Positions 21,856 through 33,600 of a stretch of DNA of 64,000 bases are shown here, in pieces. The translations under genes were made by a program, and so were the position numbers. A model generated the notes under the pieces. The model was not told the origin of the DNA. It did not search any database and was given only the letters and a program-made list of their open reading frames with translations. The number at the start of each line of letters is the position of its first letter. The stretch's first letter is position 1. This DNA comes from Gonocerus acuteangulatus (lineage: Eukaryota; Arthropoda; Insecta; Hemiptera; Coreidae). The DNA lies in contig OX328123.1 in assembly GCA_946811695.1 (NCBI GenBank), forward strand, positions 16,467,178 through 16,531,177, in the 5' to 3' direction.

Positions 21856-22710
21856 CATTGCTAACACTTCACTTGGTCACTGCAGCAGATCTCTAGGCCA
21901 ATGTCTTTTGAGTCGCCTCGGTGGAGAGAGTGGGTGGGTGGCACTTGATAGGGAGAGGACTTCAGGATTTTGATGAGCGGAAAGTTTAGGATGGAAACGT
22001 TGGAATCTGGATAAGACAACATCATTAACGAGTGGGATATTGAGGTCTTTATGGAGGTTGAGTTTGGAAACATAAAAAGGAGCATCGACTATTGTTCTTA
22101 GGACCTTGGATTGGAATGTTTGAATGCGTCTGATGTTCGATGTTTTTGCAGTTGCTCATAGTTCTGAACCGTATGTCCAAATGGGTTGCAGTAGTGATTT
22201 GTAAATGATCAGTTTGTTTTCAGTACTTAAATGTGATTTGCGGTTTAACAGTCTTTAGAGTTGTCCAAATCGTCTGTTAAGTTCTTGTCTTTTAAGTTTT
22301 AAGTGATGTTTCCAGGTAAGTCGGGAGTCCAAGTGTAGTCCGAGGTAGCGAACTGTAACAGAAGAGGGTAATGGGACGTTGTTGGAGTGTACTGGTGGAC
22401 AGGAACTGCGACGGAGGGTGAAGGTGATGTGATGGCATTTTTTCCACATTTACCTTGATTCTCCATTTTTTACACCATTCTTGAATTTTATTCAAGTGGG
22501 ACTGAAGATTCTTAGAGTGTTAGAATTTGGGTGGGATGCTAGGATAGCTGTGTCGTCTGCATAGGTTGCTAGAAGGGTATCGGGACTTGATGGAACATCG
22601 GCTATATACAGGGTGTAGAGCACAGGGCCCAGAACACTGCCCTGGAGAACTCCCGCTTCCACAGGATAATATTCTGAGTACTCTGATCCTTGTCGGACCC
22701 GAAAATATTC
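21856..22710 (-). pseudogene. Jockey-clade reverse transcriptase, 3' half, in the loop of the inverted repeat
   Basis: On the minus strand the sequence runs from YFRVRQGSEYSEYYPVEAG through LQGSVLGPVLYTLYIADVP (RT block 4) and ATYADDTAILASHPN (the catalytic YADD box). It continues with IQEWCKKWRIKVNVEK, VRYLGLHLDSRLTWK, and a C-terminal part with IRRIQTFQSKVLRTIVDAPF, ending at a TAG near 21856. Order and wording are those of Jockey ORF2. Frameshifts and an internal stop make it inactive. The fingers of the RT and most of the endonuclease are missing. Confidence 0.88.
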
Positions 22711-22711
22711 T

Positions 22712-22873
22712 TTATTCAAGTGCGAACATTTTCTGTGGCTCACCGATCTCTCTTCGACTCCAGCCACTGGTCGGAGCAGAAGGGAGCTTGAGTAGGCACC
22801 TTTCAACGTCATCTGAGCGTATTGAAGTTGGAAGGCCTTGAGCACAGAACCTCCATATTGTATCATTCATCAT
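22712..22873 (-). CDS. 54-codon open frame shared by both inverted arms (right copy), function unknown
   Basis: Mirror copy of the frame at 21685-21846, with WRFCAQGLPTSIRSDDVE and the same SGWSRREIGEPQK core. It is open for some distance upstream on the minus strand, but that extension is AT-rich and not protein-like. Confidence 0.3.
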   Translation of the reverse strand: MMNDTIWRFCAQGLPTSIRSDDVERCLLKLPSAPTSGWSRREIGEPQKMFALE

Positions 22874-23575
22874 ATTACCAGATGTATTTATATACAGGAT
22901 GTAATAATCAATAAATAAATATATATATAAAAAAATAATTATTTCATAATGAATGTTTATTAACTGATTTAAAGTAAACATTTTGTAGGCAAGCCGATTA
23001 TTTTGAAACATTAAGAAGTATACGTACTATTTTCAATATCACAATAATCAAAAATACTAATTAATTATGATGGTTGGCATAATTTTTAAAATTCCTAATT
23101 TTTAGATATAGCATCCCTTGTTTACCGAGTCAATTTGAGGATAAAACTTCGTTTATCTTGGAGGCCCAATTCATATGTAATAAAATTATATTTTATTTAT
23201 AAATAAATCCCTTGTGTATTAATTATAATACAAAAATAAACATAAAATAATAAACAGTTGGTTACATTTTGTGAATGAACCCAACTTTGTGATGTTGTTT
23301 TGGCATCATTAACATGACACGCATGACCTCGATAAAATGAAGTGGTCGTATTGTCATCACCTCAGAAGGGGCAAGAATAAGGTAATAGTAAAACATAAAA
23401 TTATTTCAAGGTAAGTTATATTATAAGAACATGTAAGGTATGTAATCACATGTTTGGAAGTATAAAATAAAATGAATAGTGCAACGTGAGTTGTTCTAGG
23501 TTGAAGACAAATAGAATGACACAACAAAAATCGGAATATGCTGAAATATTATGTCACCTTATATTTTTTTTTTTT

Positions 23576-23930
23576 GGGGGGGGGGGGCGAGGTTTGCTCA
23601 GTGGTAGAGCACTGGACTAATAAGTTGGAGGACCTGAGTTCAAATCCCGAGCAAGCACTAAAGATTTTTTCTTCTAGTGTCTTCGTTCATTGGTTGAATT
23701 CGGCCTCCCTGACCGTCCCTAGGCCAACCCAGCCTTTAATTAATTTAATAATGGGTACCTTGGGTGCTAATGACTCCAACAGTCGAAGTAGCCAAGGGGA
23801 AAATCAGGCGGCCGGAGAATAGTACTGACCACACTATCTCCCTAGTGTGCCGTATGGTCATGAATCAGATACCTCTATAGTATCTGCCCCTCAGGGCCCT
23901 TGTGGCCTATTACGGGACTGATTTTATATT
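23576..23930 (+). mobile_element. tRNA-derived SINE (family A) in the right arm
   Basis: The head GGGCGAGGTTTGCTCAGTGG and box B GAGTTCAAATCCC are followed by the family body (AAGATTTTTTCTTCTAGTG, GTCCCTAGGCC) and the tail GGCCTATTACGGGACTGATT. It is the most complete copy here, about 350 bp. Confidence 0.88.
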
Positions 23931-24044
23931 TGTTTGGTTTTATGAAAATGAAAACAGTTGTATAATTACTTTTTTATGCATTGACGACACAAATAAAAAA
24001 TATAGATATAATTAATATTTCTAAAAGCTTCCCTTGTTCTTCTC

Positions 24045-24255
24045 AACAACATGTGATGATGTGATGATGATCAGTTCGGTATGTCTGGTATCCCGTCACA
24101 TAAAAAGATTTTTTCTTAGTCAGTCGTGTTTCAGTTATGAGAGCTACGTCAATTTTCCTATTGTGTAGTAGTGTAGTCAGTTCATTAGTGTGTTCTGGAA
24201 CACCATTAGTATTCCAGAGGAGAATGGACAGAGGGGAGTCGGGTAAGGACGTCAT
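24045..24255 (-). pseudogene. Jockey ORF2 start, endonuclease N-terminus
   Basis: The minus-strand frame from ATG at 24255 reads PLSILLWNTNGVPEHTNEL and RKIDVALITETRLTK, then TGYQTYRTDH. This is the beginning of an apurinic-type endonuclease (N...E boxes) of Jockey elements. It ends abruptly at the inverted-repeat boundary at 24044. Confidence 0.85.
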
Positions 24256-24445
24256 TTTGATAGGATTGGAACAAGTGTTGTAATTATTGTGTTCAACAGA
24301 GTTACTAGTGGAGTAATAATGGATCGGAATTCGGAAATGAAAGAATTTAGAATCGATGTGAGATCAGTGGAAGAGGGTGGTTGTGGTATGTGAGGGACGG
24401 GATTACGTGATGTGTGTGGTGGCACATCAGTAAGAGGAATTTAAG
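24253..24445 (-). pseudogene. Jockey ORF1 C-terminus overlapping the ORF2 start
   Basis: In another frame the minus strand reads LTSILNSFISEFRSI and LNTIITTLVPILSK, then stops at a TGA sharing bases with the ORF2 ATG (ATGA overlap). A hydrophobic gag C-terminus directly overlapping ORF2 is usual for Jockey. A stop (TAA) near 24441 and loss of similarity beyond it mark 5' truncation. Confidence 0.7.
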
Positions 24446-25069
24446 TGGCATCATTAAAAATTTTAATAAATATAGATTTGATTTAATGCTTTTTCTAGTA
24501 TTATTATTATTTTTTTAGGTATTATACTATTTTTATATATAAAAAAGGTTCGTGAATGTGATGGCTGCCAACTGCTTGAAATTCTGTCATGTAAGGAATA
24601 ATATCACCCTCAATAGAACTAAACAACATAATAAAAAATAAAACAATATAAACAATAAAATAAAAAAACACTTCTGAAACTTTACGCAATGGCTTCTCAG
24701 CCTGAGATGTTTTTTTGAAAAGTTTATATATACACAAACACACAAATATATTCAAAGCTTAGCTCACTTCTTAATGTAAAAGTAAGTATTAATTTTATTT
24801 TATATAAACAAAAATATAATTATTAATGTTTTACCTGGATAAGTACTTAATAGCTTTCTTAGTATTTATATTATTTATGGACAACTTGTTACTGATGATT
24901 ACAAAACAAATTGTTTTGTTTTTTTGAAAATGTCATCCACAGAGTTTTACTTACTGCGCCAGCCATTACCATGAATAAAATTGTGGCGAATGCTCAGAAA
25001 ATCTTAAAAATAATATTTTAATTATTAATTTTAATATTAAAAATAATATTTTAATTAATTATATATATT

Positions 25070-25134
<65 letters not shown>

Positions 25135-25180
25135 ATATATTCGTATATTCATATTATTAATTAAAAAGTATCTAAAATCC
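24446..25180. other. AT-rich upstream region of the cuticle gene
   Basis: No coding sequence. A (TA)n(TG)n microsatellite lies at 25073-25134. Composition changes sharply to GC-rich at about 25180, where the promoter region starts. Confidence 0.6.
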
Positions 25181-25281
25181 CCCATTTCCGTCAATGCGAG
25201 TGGCATCCATAGCCGCGCTACCGGCCCCACGATGCGGATCTCCTTGCGGCGCTGGAGGGGGCGCCCTGCCCCTTGGACTGG

Positions 25282-25289
25282 TATATAAG
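25282..25289 (+). promoter_or_regulatory. TATA box of the cuticle protein gene
   Basis: TATATAAG lies in an unusually GC-rich island (about 25180-25330) and 91 bp upstream of the ATG. An initiator-like GCAGTCC near 25319 is the likely transcription start. TATA promoters are usual for insect cuticle protein genes. Confidence 0.75.
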
Positions 25290-25372
25290 ATCCCCGGCGT
25301 GGAGGGGTAGCTATCCGCAGTCCTCGTTGGATACGACTACATACAGTTCAACAGGAGGTGTATCATATCGGC

Positions 25373-25515
25373 ATGAAGGCTTTTGTGAGTAGTACATACT
25401 ACTATTCGACGCATTTCATTCATAAAACATGGATATACGCGCAATATACGTAAATACTCGTGTGACGTAACGGATATTAGGGTCATTGGTGATAGTTAGT
25501 AGCGGGCAAGAATCT

Positions 25516-25578
<63 letters not shown>

Positions 25579-27626
25579 TATATGATTTATAATTTTTTTA
25601 TTATTATTTATTTACTACACATATTCTGTCTATCAATGGTGTTGGCAAAAAACAAATGAGTTATTACGTGTATAACTACGGATTTTTATCTTCTTACATA
25701 TATATTTGGCTAAAAACATCATATATTTAATTTTAAATTAGAACGTTATTGTTTTTAGTAATAAAATATATCATTTATATTCGGACCTATTATTTATAAA
25801 TATGTATTTTTATAATTTAGTATTCTATTTATGAATTCTCATTGATAAGTTATTTTATAAATTATTCGTATAACAAAAAAACACTGAGAAAGTTCATAAT
25901 ATCGTAAGCATAAATAGAATATATTATTGGATCATTATTATTTTTTTTTTTTTTTAATCTAAAAATCATAATCAATTATCTAGCTAGAATTAATAAATGT
26001 AATATTATTAGCAGGGTAATTGTTCTTCTAAATGAATATATGTGTATTTTTTTTAATTAGTTTAGAATGGCAATAATTAAGAATTATGATTGTGCAATAT
26101 TTGTAGATTTCTTTAAATAAGTAACTAAACCTCTCTTACCTTAAATAATCTATTTCAAAGTAATTAATTATAAATATATTCGTCAAAATACCACAATTTT
26201 TTAAAACCCTATTTCAATTGTATGAAAATATTAGACTATATTTGTTTCATATATATACATAAATTACTTGAGATGCATGTGGTATAAGGAAAAGTTATAT
26301 TAATTACGAGTATTGTCAAATCTGAAGCATCTAGGAAAATGTATCTTGTTAAGAATATCTCCCCTAAGCGATTTTTAATAATAGTTCATTAAAAGTCATA
26401 TATATAAAACCCAGGATTTATATGCTTCAACCCAGAAAAATTTTATTCATAATAAATTCCTCGTTTTCTGCAGTAGATATTTATAATTTTATTGTTTAGG
26501 GAGTGCAATGGGAAATATTTTACGCATCTTATCAATTCCGTTATTCACCTTAGCGTTTCTAGAGTGATGTTAGAAGGGCGTGTAGTGTTGGCGAGGTGAT
26601 CTTGTTATTTCTTCCGCTGTATTAGATTACTAACTAGTGCCGGACAAATAGAAAAAAAAACAACCCGAGTGTAATAGTTACGCTATAACAATTTCCACCA
26701 TTAATACACTAACCTTGTAACATGATTTACCCGTTTGATTCATGCTACTTACGAAACACATAGGAATGTAGCTCCTTTTACCTTCCGTTAGAAAACAATT
26801 CAACTCTTATGTTTTATTTTATGATAATATTCTTAATTAGAATCCTTTCTATATTTTATGTTGTAATTCCCAAACGATTCCTGAAAAAGTGTTATGCAAA
26901 TATTGTGTGTAAATATTTCTTATGATTGTTCTTAGAGGAATGTGCGAAATGTGCAATTTAAGTCATAAATTCGTCATATTGAATTTTTATTAGTGATTTT
27001 CTTGAGCTTTTTACATTTATTAATCATTTTAATAATAATACATCATCTAAAATAATGACCAAAATTAACCTTCAATATAATAAAAATATGAATAAAAATT
27101 AAAAGGGAAATTATTGAAAAGAAAGCTTAGATCATACAAAAATGTGCATAATATATATTGAAGCTGTCTAGCCTATCTAATTCCTACCTCAGCACATGGG
27201 CGTATATAGAAAATAGGAGGGGCTGGGAAAATTTCGGGGGGGGGAGACCATTTCCGGGGTATGGAATACTTAAAATTTAGAGCTTGAAATAGTTTTAGGC
27301 AACTAAAACGCTGTTACACGTAAAATAAAATATTTTTTATGAACTAAGTGATCTTATCTAATTTATTTTTAAGGGTTTTACGACAAGTTTTTACCATCAA
27401 ATCAAAATTTCGGGGGGGGGGGGGCTGAGGGGGCTAGAACCCATGCAGCCCCTTATATACGCCCATGCCTTAGCACCTCAGATGTAGGATCGAATACCGC
27501 AAGTAGCAGGTTGAGATTTTTAACAATGGGCTAACCGAAAATTTCATGGCCAACCATGAATGATTATAAATCTTGGCTGACTATTGATATCTTGTCTCTA
27601 ATTGCCTAAATGTAGATGCACCGTAC

Positions 27627-27694
<68 letters not shown>

Positions 27695-30600
27695 GAGACG
27701 TATTGAACATCTCTACAATTCGATAATTTTTTAACATCAAATGGAATTAGTTAAATTTATCAAAATATTATTGAAAAATGTAAGCGTATTGTGCTTTTTG
27801 TTATTTTCTATTTTAAATGTGTATACTATTTGCTCATAGTTTGCTAAACATACTTTTTATGAGTCGTGAATAGCTTTTGATAATCATTTAAAAATCAAGA
27901 AGAATATTGAGAATAAATACCTACTTTGGAATGAAATGGGATAAGTCTAGGTTTGTAAAAACATTCGATGGCAACAATTTTCTTATGTCTACCAAAACAG
28001 AAATATTGCTACTAGTGAATTAAGACAAGTCATACTTACGCCAAGTAGTTTAACCAGTGTAAAACCTTTTGTATTCTCAAACCTTCAATTTAATTCGTTG
28101 AACTTGGCCCACGATTCCTAATCAATGAAAATAAAACTTTACAAGATTCATTTTTTTCGTTTCATTGATTATATAATTATATAACATTTGTGAGCAATCA
28201 TAATCAAACGCACGTTTCTCACAAATATCCCTCAACGATTCTTGTGATTTTACAGGGGGCCAACTAAAATCCTTACTGATATCTTGTTTTTCGGGACATT
28301 GTTAAATATCAGAGCCTAAAATACCTCTCCTTTACGAATTAAAAAAAAAATAATAATAATTAAAACTCCAAATAATAAACTAAAATAATTGGCCTGGGCG
28401 TTGTTCTACCTGTCGTCCTCAGGTGCCGTTATGTATGAGACCGTATTACGCAGTCGCAAGGTCTCCATGCGTCCTTGTTTTTATGTTTCCACGCCTCTTC
28501 CTTAACGGCCACCTGCACTAAATGGCGTTCCAATGCTAACATCCTGATAAATCAACCAAGGTTTAATGATGAAACGAAAAAAAACTTCGACTTAAAATTG
28601 TCTAATTTTCTTGAAATACGACATTCTTTTGGCTGCATATCTAAAGAGTTCAATCAATGTGGTTTGACTTTTGGCTGCATATCTAAAGAGTTCAATCAAT
28701 GTGGTTTGACTTTTGGCTGCATATCTAAAGAGTTCTATCAATTTGGTTTGACTTTGATATGAAATAAGGATTTTAGGCTTAGTACTAAATTTCTGTTGCC
28801 ATGTCATTACATCATTTACAACTTTCGGAATTAAACTACTGCAATAAATACTGTCTTATGTGAAACGAATATTACAAACATATATTCATTTCCTGAACAA
28901 GATCAATCAAAAACAACCATTATTTGTGATCCGCTAATATAAATTATTAGATCCGTTAAGTTAAAGTTAAAAAAAAAAAAAAAATACTGTAATATTGAAC
29001 CAGGACATATTTTTGCGAGGGCTTTATTCAACAGAAATGTACTTTATTTTTAAAAATGCCTTGAATGTGAAATGGAACATCATATTTATTTTATTAGGAT
29101 AAACGGGAGCTCTTATTTATTTCTATTTAGTTTCGAAATAGAAAATTTGTTGAAAATTATTATATTAAACAGGAAAACGGATTATTTAATGCTAAAAACG
29201 TTGTAAAAGGAGTCATTAATTCCGTTAACTGTTAATACCCCCACTAAGCTTGCTATATACAATATGGAATATTGATGTTTTTGTTATTTATTACAAGGTA
29301 CACGTGCGATAACAATATTTTATGAAGGGTGAACTCCCTTACACGAAATTATGATATCGAATCGATTATTGTACCAGAGTAATAATATATCATACGTCAT
29401 CCTAATATCCTCCCCTCGCCTAACAACCCTTTCTCCCAAAGAGGTGGTTCGTAACTTAGAGATTTTAATGAGAAAATCGAGATCGATAAATAATTATGAC
29501 AAATACACATAATTTATCTTTATACGACATATTAATCAAAATTTTCTTTCGTAATCACAATTGATCAAAATTTTGAAACAAAATAGTTTCGAATATGAAC
29601 ATAACTACTGCCTGCAAGAGTACCGAAATTCTTAAAGATTTTACTAAACAAAAATGCACTAATAAAAACTGTCAAATTAAATATTCACTCTAAATCTCTT
29701 GACAATTCTTAGAGATAGCCATCGAGACTGTCTCAAATTTTTAAAAAAAATTTCGGTTTTATTCGAATAAACATACGAAATATTCTATGTCAAATGAAAG
29801 ACTAATTCCAGAGGCATTTATGAGGCAAAGGGTTAAGCACAGAGGAATAACCGCAGAAAAATCCAATAACAGGGGCGGAACATAAACATTTTCTTAATAA
29901 ACTTCGTAGCTGTAAAATTTTATATGTTTTTCTGTTTCATTTTTATAGGCAATTTACTTCTTATGCCGGTTATATTTAGGTTAATCCGTAAAGAGAACAT
30001 ATAACAATTTTTCCGTAATGAATTTCTACAGAATAAATTACATTCTTTAAAATTCATCACAATTAAACGCTAATGACTATTGATATACATAAAATTATTA
30101 ATTGATCAGAAAATTATGGTCAGAAAGAGGTTTCATTTAATGAAGAAAATTATTACTTATGGATTAATTTGTTGGTATTTACGCGTATTAACAAATAATA
30201 ATTAATAAAGCATCCATCCTTAAATGAAAATCAAATTATTCTTTTAAGCTAGTATAATAATTTTACTTTTTTTTAATTGGGGTAAGTTAATTAAAAAATT
30301 TCAAAATAAAAAAAAAATAGTGTTTTTATCAGCTTTATGAATGAAATTTCTTTCAAACAAGAGTGCAAAAATTATATTTCTACTCAAGAGAAATATTATT
30401 TTCAGTAGGTAGTTTTATCGGCTTCCACAGATATATGTTTTGAGTGTGCGATCCGATTATCATGAACTGTAATTAAATAGCATTAAATGTGAGATTCAAA
30501 TATGGTTCTTGCCACAGAATTAGTGCTGAATAGAAAGTACCGCGATTTTAACTAATTTGATTAACAAATGTCTTTGGGGTAATTTCTATCATATTGTATT

Positions 30601-33600
30601 TGTATTTAAGGGGTAATACCACATTTTGCGGTCAAGTAAAGTACGAAAGATTTATAAGAAATATTAATTTTTTCCAAAATGGTGAACAATCCTAGATACA
30701 TTACTAGAAAATATCATAAGGAAGCTGCTGTTAAAATTTGATTTTGATCGGGCAAAAATTAAAGACGCCGGACTATCGCCCATAACAGTTTTGAGAAAAC
30801 GAATTGAAAGTTTAACGTTCTGATTGTTCATTATTCCCCCCATTTAATTTTTTTTCATACTTTCTTGTAATAATGATAAAATAATTGGTATTAACTTTGA
30901 AATGTATTAAAGGAGGACCAAAAAAAAAAAAAAAAACAATTAAAAAAGGACCAATCGAAGCTCGCTCAAAAATTTATCTTCAAATCAGCATCACGTTCTC
31001 TCGGCATCGGGGGGGGGGGGGGGGGGGGGGCTTCACTCGGAAAATTGTATTTTTTGCCTATTTAAAAATTATTTTTTCGCGTAAACACTATTAAATATCA
31101 TTTTTGATTAGTTAAAAAAGACTTTTAGTCCATAAAAAAAGTTACAAGGCAGTATTACCTCTTAATTTAGATGATAAATTGCTTATTTCTGTATTCCCAT
31201 GATGTTATACCAAATATTTTTACTCATTCCTTACTTATTATAGGTGCTTGCCTGTTTGCTGGCAGCTGCTAGAGCCAGTCCACTCATCCACACCATCGGA
31301 GCATCTCAATACCAAGTCCAGAACTTGCTAGGAGGTTATGCTTTCGGTCACGCTGGAGGTCCAAGTGCTCGTCATGAAGTAAGAACCCCTGATGGAGTCA
31401 CCAGTGGATGTGAGTAGATAAGATTTTTTCCTTATATTAGATGGGAAAACAGAAGACATTAAACATTATATGATGTATAAAAATATTAAACAAGTTTATA
31501 TTGTGCTAAATGAAAAATATTGCTGACAAAATCAATGAAAATCCTTTTGAAACAAAAATTATTCTTAAATTAGTTTTTAAAGAAGTTGTTTCCTTCGTTT
31601 GTAATGCAAACAACTCGTAAAAGTTTTAAATTGATGAAACTTTATAAGGAAACAATATATATTCCTTGAAATATGATCAATTAAAAGCTTTGTTCTTAAA
31701 CAGAGAGATATAATTCTATAAAAGGTTATAGAATACTTTTATTTTCATTGTTGTATAATTTAAAATTATCAATTTTACCTTAATGTAATTACCTTAATAT
31801 ATAAATGGATCTTTGTGTCAACTTGAGAATAATATTTCTAGATTTACAACAATAATAATTAAAAGGTTTATTGGGATCCTCTTTGGACAAACGCTTCTCT
31901 GAAAGGATAGATACATTGATCAATAGGAAATTAATTCAATATTTTGACCATTTCAACATTATATCTTTACTTTGTCCAAATCGTTCAGACTACTGTCCAC
32001 CAAATAACCCCTGCTTTGTTCGTAAATATTGTTCCTAATATTTTTTTTATCTCTTGGGATCCACTCCCAGTTTTTGCCTAGAGAGAATTTTCAGAATAAT
32101 TTCTAGGGCATTTTCCCAAATTCATTGTAACAAATTGGACAGAAAAATATAAAGTTCTGAGGGCAGTTTGTAATTTAATCAAAATTAATGATTATTTATT
32201 TGTACATAATATGCATCAGAAAATATCATATTATTAAATGAACTCACAAGTATTACAGGTAGTTCAATGGGTTATGGGGTGAAGGAGTATTCGCGAAAAT
32301 ATCATATTATTAAATGAACTCACAAGTATTACAGGTAATTCAATGGGTTATGGGGTGATGGAGGATTCGCGAAAATATCATATTATTAAATGAGCTCACA
32401 AGTATTACAGGTAGTTCAATGGGTTATGGGGTGATGGAGTATTCGCGAAAATATCATATTATTAAATGAGCTCACAAGTATTACAGGTAGTTCAATGGGT
32501 TATGGGGTGATGGAGTATTCACGAAAATATCATATTATTAAATGAGCTCACAAGTATTACAGGTAGTTTAATGGGTTATGGGGTGATGGAGTATTCACGA
32601 AAATATCATATTATTAAATGAACTCACAAGTATTACAGGTAGTTCAATGGGTTATGGGGTGATGGAGTATTCGCGGAAATATCATATTATTAAATGAACT
32701 CACAAGTATTACAGGTAGTTCAATGGGTTATAGGGTGATGGAGTATTCGCGAAACCCACGTCACTGAATCTAAATCCCCCCTGCTTGATATTAAAGGGAA
32801 CCAGATAGCAAATTGGCTTATTACAAAGTCAAAACAGTCCGTATGTGTATTTATGTGCATGTCCCAGGGCTTGTGTGCGTTCTGTTTTAGCGTTCGCTTC
32901 TATCTCGGCTCGCATGTTTCTTGATGAGCTTATAATCCAGGCAGATTTGTTCTGTCTATTGCCATTTCGATTTCATGAACTCCAGCCTTCAATTTCATGG
33001 GTTTTTGACAGCAGATTTATATATTTCATCCTTCGAATGCATGAACTATCCACAAAAAAAAAATACAAAAAACAAGTGTATTCACTCATAAGTATTTTCT
33101 AAGAAGAATAATGTCAATTTATTTTCATACGCAACGAAACAATTCATATTTCCTTCTTTCTAAGCAGAGCTTAATAACTGTTTTCTTGGAGGCAGTTGTA
33201 GATGCCTAATGATATATCGCTCCAATTATTATATAACTAAACAAATCGTGATTTTTAGAGCAATTTTATGTGGCACAATGTCACTTCTGCATGTTTCAAC
33301 CGCATGTTTCCGTCTAGGATATTTTTCAAAAACGTCTTGTTAAGGTGTGTTTTGGCTTTGTTGACTATTGAGTTCTTCTGAATTTTCAAGAAAGAATGAT
33401 TTGATTTTATTCGATTTTAAAGGTTTAAATTGATGATCTTGGGATATTATTCTTTCTCATCCAAGTCTTGTTTGTTGCAAGTGGACGAAATGGTAAAACC
33501 TTTTATCAGCAGAATATTTTGTTCACACATTTTATTTATTTAACTTTAAGTAACATTAATTTAATATTCCTGGGATAATTGTTTCTAATACTTAAGGAGA

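Larger units (their letters stand above)
22711..24044 (-). repeat. right arm of the 1.33-kb inverted repeat
   Basis: This is the reverse complement of 20515-21847. Its outer end abuts the Jockey endonuclease remnant at 24045 and its inner end abuts the Jockey reverse transcriptase remnant at 22710. No clear target duplication flanks the whole 20515-24044 structure. Confidence 0.93.
25385..31243 (+). other. intron 1 of the cuticle protein gene
   Basis: A 5859-bp intron with donor GTGAGT and acceptor TTATTATAG. It holds (TA)n tracts (25518-25575, 27628-27690), a hAT-type miniature element, a dispersed repeat copy, a 42-bp triplet repeat and a TTAA-flanked element. The stretch 28250-28600, including ACCTGTCGTCCTCAGGTGCC, is not recognised. 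Confidence 0.88.

Noticed and set aside
20515..24044. Inverted repeat as an assembly artefact
   Set aside because: The arms differ by scattered substitutions, indels and microsatellite length, which a fold-back artefact would not show. Read mapping would still be decisive.
28475..28762. 95-codon frame in intron 1
   Set aside because: Its second half is the 42-bp triplet repeat, and the rest has no recognisable feature.
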